Part shown: positions 7,746-14,917 of the stretch, one piece after another
Numbering within the stretch: the stretch's first letter is position 1
Layout: the number at the start of each line of letters is the position of its first letter
Assembly (NCBI GenBank): GCA_015228925.1
Contig: JADGCQ010000022.1
Location: forward strand, 1 to 40,450
Origin: Magnetococcales bacterium
GTDB lineage: Bacteria; Pseudomonadota; Magnetococcia; Magnetococcales; UBA8363
Direction: 5' to 3'
DNA: 40,450 bases
Position numbers and translations under genes: made by a program
Notes under the pieces: generated by a model
Told to the model about the DNA's origin: nothing
The model's database searches: none
The model's input: only the letters and a program-made list of their open reading frames with translations

Positions 7746-8732
7746 TCAGGCGTCTTGTTTTGGGGGGCGTGTTTTTTCCCGGATGATTTGCGTTGCTTTG
7801 AGTACGGCCAGGGCGTGTTGGCCGGTGGTCAAGGGGGCGGTGTGACCACGCACGGCATCGACGAAATGTTGTATTTCCACGGCCAAAGGTTCGGCATGTT
7901 TGACGGTGACCCGTTCGCTGGCATAATCGAGACCATAGTGTGGACCGGGTATGTCTCTTTGATGTCCTCCCCCTTGATGAAAAACGGACAGTTCCTGCCG
8001 GATTAAATCGACGGTGATCCATCCCAGATCGGCGGTGATGTTGAGTTCTCGTATTTTATTTTGGGTGATGCGGCTGGCGGTCAGGGAGGCCATGGCTCCC
8101 CCGGAGAAACTGAGCAGGGCGGTCACGTAGTCACTACCGGGGGAGTCGGCGGTTTGCACGCTGCTGGCGACGATTTGGTGGATGGGTTCTTGGATCAGAC
8201 TCATGACGATATCCAGGTCGTGCGTCATCAGGTCGGCAATGACATCGACATCGGTGATACGGGCACTGGCACGGCTCATGCGGCGGATATCGATGGCGTG
8301 GATGCGGCATCCTTGGGCGAGGATGGCGGAAAGTGTTTGAACCGCAGGATTGAACCGTTCGATGTGACCGACCAGGAGGATGGCGTTGTTTTTTTGGGCC
8401 GCCTGGATGAGTTCTCGGCAGTGATCTTCGGTGGTGGCGAGGGGTTTTTCGATCAGACAGTGGATGCCATGGTTCAGGAGTTGGGTGCCGATTGCGGCGT
8501 GTGTTGCGGGAGGGGTGGCGATACTGACGGCATCGACGTGTTCCAGAATGGGATCGATGGTGTTAAAACTTGGGCATCCGAATGCGTTGGCGGCATCACG
8601 GGCGTGTTTTTCGTTGGGATCGACGACGCCGATCAGCTCGACGCCGCGTATTTGGGAGTAGACGCGGACATGATGCCGACCCATCTGGCCGACTCCGACA
8701 ACGGCGACACGAAGGTTATTTTTAGGGGTCAC
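7746..8732 (-). CDS. Gfo/Idh/MocA family NAD(P)-dependent oxidoreductase
   Basis: A 328-residue enzyme. The N-terminal Rossmann domain shows GVGQMGRHH (dinucleotide site) near the start and the family hallmark EKPLA, whose lysine is catalytic. The C-terminal alpha/beta domain contains VGHIERFNPAV and MTHDLDI. Members oxidise or reduce sugar hydroxyls, often on UDP-sugars for lipid A or surface glycans (for example GnnA and WlbA types), which would suit the neighbouring polysaccharide genes; this is inference. I chose the GTG at 8732, with GGAG nine bases upstream, because the family begins just before the Rossmann strand. The frame stays open to 8855, but those 41 extra residues look non-native. 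It converges with the glycosyltransferase gene, three bases apart. Confidence 0.88.
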   Translation of the reverse strand: MTPKNNLRVAVVGVGQMGRHHVRVYSQIRGVELIGVVDPNEKHARDAANAFGCPSFNTIDPILEHVDAVSIATPPATHAAIGTQLLNHGIHCLIEKPLATTEDHCRELIQAAQKNNAILLVGHIERFNPAVQTLSAILAQGCRIHAIDIRRMSRASARITDVDVIADLMTHDLDIVMSLIQEPIHQIVASSVQTADSPGSDYVTALLSFSGGAMASLTASRITQNKIRELNITADLGWITVDLIRQELSVFHQGGGHQRDIPGPHYGLDYASERVTVKHAEPLAVEIQHFVDAVRGHTAPLTTGQHALAVLKATQIIREKTRPPKQDA

Positions 8733-9050
8733 AACGAAAGCTCCATGGCATTGAAAAAACGATGTGCGCAGTATTCCACGATGTTGGGGGTGGTTTCCAT
8801 GTTCCTTTTTGCGGGGGATAAAGAAGATTTTCTGGAATGGTAACTTTACTTGCATTATTTCGTCTTCCCTGCGATAGTGCGCGGCGAAGGGCCTGGATGA
8901 ATGGGGCAGGTGTCGTTGACCGGGCTGATCATGGGGCGTTGGGGTTCAGATCAACAATTTGATTTTTTCAAAGAATATGTGAGGAATGGCATGGCGGGCA
9001 TTGTGACGTGTCGATGGGGGTTTGGCTTTTTGAATTGGGCCGGGATTGCC
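8733..9050. other. Divergent intergenic region between oxidoreductase and tolB
   Basis: 318 bases separating divergent starts, so promoters for both genes should lie here. I see no convincing -35/-10 pair on either strand. An in-frame ATG at 8991 preceded by GAGGAA could be an alternative tolB start, which would shorten this region. Confidence 0.5.
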
Positions 9051-10367
9051 ATGAAAAAATTACGGATTGCGGTGTTTTCCTTACTGTTTTTGGTGTACGG
9101 TGCCCCGGCGTATGGTGCGTTGAGTATCGACATCACCAAGGGAGGCTTGCAGCCGCTCCCCATTGCGCTCTCCGATTTTGTCGATTTGTCGCCGGATGGG
9201 ACGGCCTCTCCGCAAGGGACATCGGGACATCGCATCAACGAGGTCGTGACGGCGGATCTGGAGCGTTCTGGTCTTTTCAAACCTTTGGATCCTGCGACGT
9301 TTTTGCAGACGCCTGTGGAACTATGGCAACAGGGGCCTAATTTTCGGGGTTGGCGTCTGATCGGGGCCGATGCCGTGGTTTCGGGGGCGGTGCATGAAAA
9401 GGATGGCAAGCTGATTGCGGATTTTTTTCTGCATGATGTATACCAGGGTTCTTTGGTGGGCAAAGGGAAGCGTTTTACGGCACCCGTTCGGGATTGGCGG
9501 CATGTGGCGCATCGCATCGCCGATGAAATTTATACCCGTCTGACGGGCGAGAGTGGTTATTTTACCTCGCGTATTGCCTTTGTGGCCAATAAGGGCGATA
9601 TGAAATGGCTGGCATTGATGGATCAAGACGGGGCCAACCGTGTCGATCTGACTCGTGATCGGACCATCGTGTTGACCCCCCGTTTTGCACCGGCGGGGGA
9701 ACAGCTTTTCTATCTGTCGTATGAGCGTGGTCCGCCAAGGATTTTTCGTTGGGATCTTTATACCGGCAAACGGACCATACAGGGGGACTATCCGGGGCTG
9801 AACAGTGCCCCCGCTTGGTCACCGGACGGGCGGTCCATGGCGGTAACGCTCAGTATGGACGGCAATTCGGAAATTTATTTGCGTGACATCCATGGTGGCG
9901 GCCTGCGTCGGCTCACCGAGAACAGTGCCATCGACACCTCTCCGTCCTTTTCGCCGGATGGGAGTCAGATTGTATTCAATTCTGACCGTGGTGGGTCACC
10001 CCAGATTTACGTCATGGATGCGGCAGATGGCGGCAATGTTCGCCGATTGACCTTTGAAGGTTCTTACAATGCTGCACCCTGTTGGTCACCACGGGGGGAT
10101 TACATTGCCTATGTCAGTGGTGGTGGTGGGCGGTTTCGGATTTCTGTGATCGATCCCAAGGGTCAGAATAGTCGTGCATTGACCGATTCTTGGATGGATG
10201 AATCTCCCACTTGGTCGCCCAATGGTCGTGTTATTTTATTTTCACGACAGGCGGGGAGTCAGACACGACTTTACACGGTCGATTTAACAGGTCATAATGA
10301 GAGGCTGGTGAGTCTGGATGATGATTTGAATGGTTCCGATCCTTCCTGGTCGCCCCTGATACGTTAG
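9051..10367 (+). CDS. tolB: Tol-Pal system periplasmic protein TolB
   Basis: TolB is the periplasmic beta-propeller of the Tol-Pal envelope machine; it binds Pal and helps the outer membrane constrict at division. With the start at 9051 the protein has 438 residues. A signal peptide MKKLRIAVFSLLFLVYG... ends near AYG-A (about 24). An N-terminal alpha/beta domain follows, and then propeller repeats each carrying the SPDG-type motif: APAWSPDGRS, SPSFSPDGSQ, APCWSPRGDY, SPTWSPNGRV, DPSWSPL. The start was placed at MKK because it gives a clean signal peptide. An ATG 20 codons upstream (8991) has a better ribosome site and would give a longer n-region. pal and cpoB follow, but tolQ, tolR and tolA are not upstream as they are in many genomes. 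Confidence 0.93.
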   Translation: MKKLRIAVFSLLFLVYGAPAYGALSIDITKGGLQPLPIALSDFVDLSPDGTASPQGTSGHRINEVVTADLERSGLFKPLDPATFLQTPVELWQQGPNFRGWRLIGADAVVSGAVHEKDGKLIADFFLHDVYQGSLVGKGKRFTAPVRDWRHVAHRIADEIYTRLTGESGYFTSRIAFVANKGDMKWLALMDQDGANRVDLTRDRTIVLTPRFAPAGEQLFYLSYERGPPRIFRWDLYTGKRTIQGDYPGLNSAPAWSPDGRSMAVTLSMDGNSEIYLRDIHGGGLRRLTENSAIDTSPSFSPDGSQIVFNSDRGGSPQIYVMDAADGGNVRRLTFEGSYNAAPCWSPRGDYIAYVSGGGGRFRISVIDPKGQNSRALTDSWMDESPTWSPNGRVILFSRQAGSQTRLYTVDLTGHNERLVSLDDDLNGSDPSWSPLIR

Positions 10368-10397
10368 ATACGTTGACAGTTTTTTGGTAGAGACCGC

Positions 10398-10425
10398 TTG
10401 CCTTGAGGGGTTCTCAAGGGGGCAA
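10398..10425 (+). other. Hairpin between tolB and pal
   Basis: TTGCCTTGAG (10398-10407) can pair with CTCAAGG...GCAA (10413-10425) around a GGGTT loop, with a small GG bulge. No clean T run follows, so it is more likely an mRNA-stabilising or attenuating stem that sets the pal:tolB ratio than a true terminator. It sits about 25 bases before the pal start. Confidence 0.45.
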
Positions 10426-10450
10426 TAACAATTTCTTTTGAGGTGATTGC

Positions 10451-10981
10451 ATGAAACGCTTGGTTACGATTTTCATCACGGTGTTGTTCCTTGGAACATT
10501 GGCGGGGTGTGGAGCAGTTCCGAACGAGGGGCCGGGCGATGGCGCATCGTCGCAGGCTGGTGGGGGCGTGGGTGGCGATGGTTCTTCGGTGGGCCGTCCG
10601 GGTGGTTACGGTTCCAACCTGGATGATCCCAACGGCACCGGTGGTATGCGGGGCGAGATGGGTCGTTTGGTTCACTTTGATTTCAATTCGGCCATGCTGA
10701 CTGCCGAGGGGGAAGAGATTCTTGCTTATAATGCCCGCCAGCTTTCCAAGACCTCTGGTCGCATTCAGGTTGAAGGGCATTGTGACGAGCGTGGAACCCG
10801 TGAGTACAACTTGGCCCTTGGCCAACAACGTGCGGACGCTGCGGCCCGTTATTTGATTTCTCAGGGGATTGATGCCAGCCGTATCAAGACCATTTCCTAC
10901 GGCAAGGAGAGGCCGCTGGTCAGGGGTCATGAAGATCAATCTTGGGCACAGAATCGTCGCGCCGAAGTTGTTCCCCAATAA
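10451..10981 (+). CDS. pal: Peptidoglycan-associated lipoprotein Pal
   Basis: An outer-membrane lipoprotein that binds peptidoglycan and TolB. It has 176 residues, the usual size. The signal peptide ends in the lipobox LAGC with acylated Cys20. Residues 21-65 are a Gly/Ser-rich flexible linker. The OmpA-like domain (about 70-176) shows VHFDFNSAMLT, VEGHCDERGTREYNLALGQQRA, the diaminopimelate-binding signature, and NRRAEVV at the end. A GAGGTG ribosome site precedes the ATG at 10451. cpoB follows 25 bases after the stop, completing tolB-pal-cpoB. Confidence 0.97.
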   Translation: MKRLVTIFITVLFLGTLAGCGAVPNEGPGDGASSQAGGGVGGDGSSVGRPGGYGSNLDDPNGTGGMRGEMGRLVHFDFNSAMLTAEGEEILAYNARQLSKTSGRIQVEGHCDERGTREYNLALGQQRADAAARYLISQGIDASRIKTISYGKERPLVRGHEDQSWAQNRRAEVVPQ

Positions 10982-11006
10982 GTTGTCCGGTTACGGGTTA
11001 ATCAAG

Positions 11007-12080
11007 ATGGGCTGGAATTCATTTTTAGCGTGCTGTTTGTCAGCTTTGGCTTCCTTGTCGTTCGAGAAGGTGAGACCATGGGTTCCAGCCCTTCTTCTCT
11101 TCGTTCTACCGTTTTCGGGTTGCGTCAGTGGCAATTCTTCGGGCCGTGATTCGGGTGGGGCGGAGTATTATGAGGGGTCTGATGGTCGCAGACCGCCTGT
11201 TCGTAATCAGGCGGGTCCGCCACCGGAGTTGAAGGCTCCTTTGCCTGAGAGGGTGGATACCCTTGCCAATCGTGTCGAGAAGGATGCGGACATTCAGCGG
11301 AGTGTGGCGACCGATCTGGAGCGACGGCTGGGGTTGATGGAGAGGGAAGTGACGACTTTGCGTGGCTCGGTAGACGAGTTGCATCACGCGAAGGCTCGTC
11401 TGGAGGCTGAGCTTATAGAGAAAGAGAAGCAGATACAACAATCGGCATCGACACAGGCTGCGACACAATCGGCGCAGCCCGATGGCTCCGATGCCCCTGA
11501 TGCAAATGACCCGGACTATGATCCTGCCGATCAAGGTTCCCCAGAGGAGCCTAGCAAGGTGCCGGACGTGGCTGCTGGGAAGTCGGCGGCCTCTTCTGTA
11601 GCACCGGCCTCTGGAACGGTGGCCAAGGCGGTTCCGCCAGCGAGTTCTGAAAAAAAATCAAGTCCTCCTGTTGCCAAATCCAAGCCGGAAAGTCCCAAGA
11701 AGGCTTATGAGGAGGCGTTTCTTCTCCTCAAGGGTGGCCGTTATGAGGAATCCTTGGTAGCGTTTAAAAATTATATGGAGTGGTTTCCCAACGATAATTT
11801 ATCGGATAATGCGCAGTATTGGATTGGCGAGCTTTATTATGTACAACGGAAATTTCCCGATGCTCTGATGGCTTTTAACCAGGTTTTGGTCCGTTGGCCG
11901 ACCAGCGGCAAGATTCCGGCGAGTCTTCTTAAGATTGGTTTTTCATTTTTTGAGTTGGGTGATATGGAAAATGCGAAGAACAGCTTGAGTCGGCTGGTGA
12001 GTGATTATCCCGATTCTCCGGCTATCTCGATGGCGAAGCAGCGTCTTGAGATGATTGAGGAAAAGCAGAAGGGGCACTGA
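11007..12080 (+). CDS. cpoB: Cell division coordinator CpoB (YbgF)
   Basis: A periplasmic TPR protein that links Tol-Pal action to septal peptidoglycan synthesis. From 11007 it has 357 residues: a hydrophobic export signal, a coiled coil (LPERVDTLANRVEKDADIQ region), a long Ala/Pro/Ser/Lys-rich linker, then C-terminal TPR repeats (YEEAFLLLKGGRYEESLVAFKNY, NAQYWIGELYYVQRKFPDAL and LLKIGFSFFELGDMENAKNSL regions). The start is uncertain. ATG 11007 gives a long signal region. GTG at 11070 gives a compact one, VRPWVPALLLFVLPFSGC, whose end looks like a lipobox, so the protein may be a lipoprotein. An earlier open frame into pal is unlikely to be used. Confidence 0.87.
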   Translation: MGWNSFLACCLSALASLSFEKVRPWVPALLLFVLPFSGCVSGNSSGRDSGGAEYYEGSDGRRPPVRNQAGPPPELKAPLPERVDTLANRVEKDADIQRSVATDLERRLGLMEREVTTLRGSVDELHHAKARLEAELIEKEKQIQQSASTQAATQSAQPDGSDAPDANDPDYDPADQGSPEEPSKVPDVAAGKSAASSVAPASGTVAKAVPPASSEKKSSPPVAKSKPESPKKAYEEAFLLLKGGRYEESLVAFKNYMEWFPNDNLSDNAQYWIGELYYVQRKFPDALMAFNQVLVRWPTSGKIPASLLKIGFSFFELGDMENAKNSLSRLVSDYPDSPAISMAKQRLEMIEEKQKGH

Positions 12081-12117
12081 TGGGTGCCTTAAGAGGAATT
12101 GATTATTTTTATTATTG

Positions 12118-12290
12118 AAAGAAAAAAGGGGTCTGGGGGATTGCCCCCAGGGTTTTGCTTTTGAATTTAAATAAAAATTCATCCTGTGCTTTTGACTTTG
12201 TTTCAATGCAAAAGCAAAGTCAAAAGCGAAGAATGATTTTTTTTTAAAGTCAAAACCCTGGGGGCAATCCCCCAGACCCCTTTTTTCTTT
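12118..12290. repeat. Inverted-repeat element A (40-bp perfect arms)
   Basis: The left arm 12118-12157 and right arm 12251-12290 are exact reverse complements over 40 bp. Each arm also contains the smaller palindrome TGGGGGATTGCCCCCA. The 93-bp centre is AT-rich and holds caaagtcaaaagcgaagaat, which recurs in element B. The element fills the cpoB-tilS gap and codes for no evident protein. The transcript would fold into a very stable long hairpin. The outer ends have A and T runs, so it could terminate in both directions. Confidence 0.93.
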
Positions 12291-12359
12291 TAATAGTTTG
12301 ATAGCCAATAGCATTGGGGATGATTTCTTTCCCCGGACCCCCGCAAATCTTCGAGTTGA

Positions 12360-13454
12360 ATGGATAGTGTGGCTAGGAAGCATCCTTCTTGTTGTTCAGA
12401 ACCTGTTTTTTTCCAAGATCGCAACCATTCTGTCGATCATGGGTCTTTGGAACAGCGGTTTGATCCGATCCTGCGCTCCCTGGTCCCCCCGGAAGGGAAG
12501 ATTGTGGTGGCCGTCTCCGGTGGGATGGATTCCGTCGCGCTGCTCCATCTGATTCGAGGTTGCCGTTGGCTTCCTCCAGACCGGGTGGTGGTTGCCCATT
12601 TTGATCATGCATTACGGCAGGAATCATTGGAGGAGGCCGGTTTTGTGGCTGGGCTGTGCCAAACGCTTGGGGTCAGTATGATCCAGGAGCGGTGGTCTGA
12701 CCCCCACGGCAAGGGCAATGTGCAGGAACGTGCCAGAGAGGCCCGCTACCGTTTTTTCATCCAGGTGGCCCAACAGAGCGGTTCGGTGCTGATCGTTACC
12801 GGCCACCATGGCGATGATCAGGTTGAGACGTTTTGGGAACATTTGTTGCGGGGGAGTGGCGTCAAGGGGTTGGGGGGTATGCCAGTCGTTCGGCCATTGC
12901 AGCCGGGATTGGGGCTTGTGCGACCCATGCTGTTTTTTTTTCGGGAAGAGATTCATCGCTGGGTGTTGGCGCACGGATTGGAATGGCGGGAAGATCCCGG
13001 CAATCGTTCGGATCGGTTTTTACGGTCGCGTTTGCGTCATGAATGGATCCCGTTGGCCCACGGTTTTGCCCCGCAGTTGCGCCAACGGGTGTTGGAGACG
13101 GCGGTGCGAATGCATCGTGCCGATCATGCGCTGATGTGGATGTTGGATCATGTGTGGCCCAGTTTGGATGTGCAGACGATTGCAGAAGGTCTATCTTTGT
13201 TGCGGTCGGCTTTGATCGCATTGCCGGACGAATTGCTGGTGCGTACATTGTCGCGTTGCAGCGAGACGTTGACGGGGGTGTTTCATCCCCCGGGATCCCG
13301 TGCGGCGGAAGGGTTTTTGCGTATGGTGCGTTCGCCGGTCAGGAGGTGGCACATGCGGGTCAGAAGGTTGGAAATTTCCAGACAGGATGATAGAATCACA
13401 CTGTGTCGTGCCGAAGGTGCCCCAAGGGGCGAAAAAAAAGGTTCGCCTCCTTGA
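12360..13454 (+). CDS. tilS: tRNA(Ile)-lysidine synthase TilS
   Basis: TilS adds lysine to C34 of the CAU-anticodon isoleucine tRNA so that it reads AUA. It is an N-type PP-loop ATPase: VAVSGGMDSVALLHL with the SGGxDS loop from Ser53, VVAHFDHALR, a GNVQERAREARYRFF segment, and VTGHHGDDQVETFWEHLLRGSGVKGLGGM, all typical of the catalytic domain (about 45-240). The 364 residues are short compared with the about 430 of E. coli. The middle helical domain is present, but the C-terminal domain seems reduced. The ATG at 12360 has no clear ribosome site. It lies 69 bases after inverted-repeat element A. Confidence 0.93.
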   Translation: MDSVARKHPSCCSEPVFFQDRNHSVDHGSLEQRFDPILRSLVPPEGKIVVAVSGGMDSVALLHLIRGCRWLPPDRVVVAHFDHALRQESLEEAGFVAGLCQTLGVSMIQERWSDPHGKGNVQERAREARYRFFIQVAQQSGSVLIVTGHHGDDQVETFWEHLLRGSGVKGLGGMPVVRPLQPGLGLVRPMLFFFREEIHRWVLAHGLEWREDPGNRSDRFLRSRLRHEWIPLAHGFAPQLRQRVLETAVRMHRADHALMWMLDHVWPSLDVQTIAEGLSLLRSALIALPDELLVRTLSRCSETLTGVFHPPGSRAAEGFLRMVRSPVRRWHMRVRRLEISRQDDRITLCRAEGAPRGEKKGSPP

Positions 13455-13547
13455 AAACCTTCACTACAATGCTTATGTGATGGAGTGCTAAGTGGATTGT
13501 TACTTGATTCCGTCCCTGTTTCAGCCGTTCTGAGTGGAGCTTTCGTG

Positions 13548-14441
13548 ATGACAACATTTCCCGTAGCCTTGCCCGGTCATTCCGAAATGGTCGTTGCCGA
13601 AGACAATTCCGGGCTAAGGAAATTTTGGCAGCAAGCGACCCAGGCCCCAGTTTTGTCCAGCGAAGAGGAGTATGACCTAGCCAAACGTTTTCGTGAACAG
13701 GATGATTTGGATGCCGCCCACCAACTGGTTCGTGCCTACCTGCGCCTTGTGTTGAAAACGGCGCGGGAATATATGAATTATCGCCTGAATCTGGCCGACT
13801 TGGTGCAGGAGGGGACGGTCGGCTTGATGCATGCGGTCCGAAAATTTGATCCTGATCGCGGTAACCGTTTGTCTACCTATGCGATTTGGTGGATTCGAGC
13901 GGCCATTCATGATTATATCCTCCGTTCCTGGCGTATGGTGCGCATTGCGACAACGCAGATCAAACGGCAATTGTTTTTCAAATTGCGTCAGGCCAAATCG
14001 ACCCTTGGCCCGTTGAGCCATGAGGAAGCGGAAGAATTGGCGGCCAAGTTTCATACCGATGTTGCGACCATCCTGGATGTGGATCAACGGATGGCGGGAG
14101 CCGATACCTCGTTGAATCAACCGATTCATGAGGATTCGGGGGATATGATCGACCTGATCGCCGATACCCGGCCCAATCAGGAACGCCGTATGGTGTCCCA
14201 TCAGCAGGATGAGATGCGGGTTGCGCTGGTACAACGGGGACTGGAAACCCTTTCTGAACGTGAACGGCATATTGTCACCCAGCGTCATTTTGCGGAAAGA
14301 CAGGAAACCCTGGAAGATCTGGCCCAGAAGTATTCCATTAGCCGTGAACGGGTTCGCCAGATTGAAAACAGGGCCATGGAAAAATTGCGGACTTTTTTTC
14401 GGAGCATCCCAGAGTCCAAGGAGTTGGTTTTTGAATCGTGA
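13548..14441 (+). CDS. rpoH: Heat-shock sigma factor RpoH (sigma-32)
   Basis: Directs RNA polymerase to heat-shock promoters. 297 residues from ATG 13548, which has GGAG nine bases upstream; the frame is open to 13485 but that part lacks a ribosome site. Region 2 reads NLADLVQEGTVGLMHAVRKFDP...RLSTYAIWWIRAAIHDYILRSW, with WWIRAAI for promoter melting. The RpoH box, QIKRQLFFKLR, follows and distinguishes it from RpoD. Region 4 has LSERERHIVTQRHF and the HTH SISRERVRQIENRAMEKLR. The upstream gap has a TACAAT at 13465-13470 and an overlapping CTTGAA at 13450-13455; both are weak promoter candidates. The position between tilS and ftsH is notable because FtsH degrades RpoH in E. coli. Confidence 0.95.
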   Translation: MTTFPVALPGHSEMVVAEDNSGLRKFWQQATQAPVLSSEEEYDLAKRFREQDDLDAAHQLVRAYLRLVLKTAREYMNYRLNLADLVQEGTVGLMHAVRKFDPDRGNRLSTYAIWWIRAAIHDYILRSWRMVRIATTQIKRQLFFKLRQAKSTLGPLSHEEAEELAAKFHTDVATILDVDQRMAGADTSLNQPIHEDSGDMIDLIADTRPNQERRMVSHQQDEMRVALVQRGLETLSERERHIVTQRHFAERQETLEDLAQKYSISRERVRQIENRAMEKLRTFFRSIPESKELVFES

Positions 14442-14495
14442 CAGGTTAGGGTGTGCCGATATTCGCGCATTGGTTGACACATCTGGAACATGATT

Positions 14496-14680
14496 AAAAG
14501 AAAAAAGGGGTCTGGGGGATTGCCCCCAGGGTTTTGATTTTAAATAAAAAGCTCCATTCTTCGTTTTTGAGTTTGCCTTTGAATTGAAACAAAGTCAAAA
14601 GCGAAGAATGAGGTTTTTATTTGGATTTAAAAACAGAATCAAAACCCTGGGGGCAATCCCCCAGACCCCTTTTTTCTTTT
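14496..14680. repeat. Inverted-repeat element B (44-bp perfect arms)
   Basis: Arms 14496-14539 and 14637-14680 are exact reverse complements over 44 bp and share the same core as element A. A nested pair in the centre (cattcttcg... and ...cgaagaatg) extends the stem. It lies about 55 bases after rpoH. No open frame or transposase is inside. A and B together indicate a dispersed, possibly mobilisable non-coding family, MITE-like or a folded RNA element. Confidence 0.93.
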
Positions 14681-14917
14681 GATCGTTTGGTTGATTGTCA
14701 ACACGCTCTTCGGGTGGCGGTTTGGTTTTGGGTCATTTTTTGCATTGAAAAAAAAGATCTTTGACCCGGAAAACTGTCTTCCATTTGGATGGGGTGCATG
14801 GAAAAGCTTGAATTTTAGGCCGTGTAAACCTATTTTCAGCAGGTCGAGGATGGATCATCGTTCCTTCCCCTGTGCCACTCATGCCAGGACGCTGTTTCAG
14901 GGTGTCCGGGAGATCGT
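14681..14917 (+). promoter_or_regulatory. ftsH upstream region with weak heat-shock-type promoter candidate
   Basis: The 237 bases after element B carry no gene. CTTTGA (14759-14764), a 14-base spacer and TTCCATTT (14779-14786) loosely resemble the sigma-32 consensus CTTGAA/CCCCATNT, with four of six and five of seven matches. This would suit heat-shock control of ftsH by the adjacent rpoH product. The match is weak enough to be chance. Confidence 0.25.

Noticed and set aside
8733-8855. 41 extra N-terminal residues on the Gfo/Idh/MocA protein
   Set aside because: The composition is unlike the rest, no ribosome site precedes them, and a GTG with GGAG fits the start of the Rossmann fold.
10869-11006. 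cpoB starting inside pal (about 46 more residues)
   Set aside because: This part is a frame-shifted reading of pal with no signal peptide; later starts give proper export signals.
12118-14680. Composite transposon bounded by elements A and B carrying tilS and rpoH
   Set aside because: The elements have no transposase and the cargo is essential housekeeping genes. The repeats may have aided rearrangement, but mobility is not supported.
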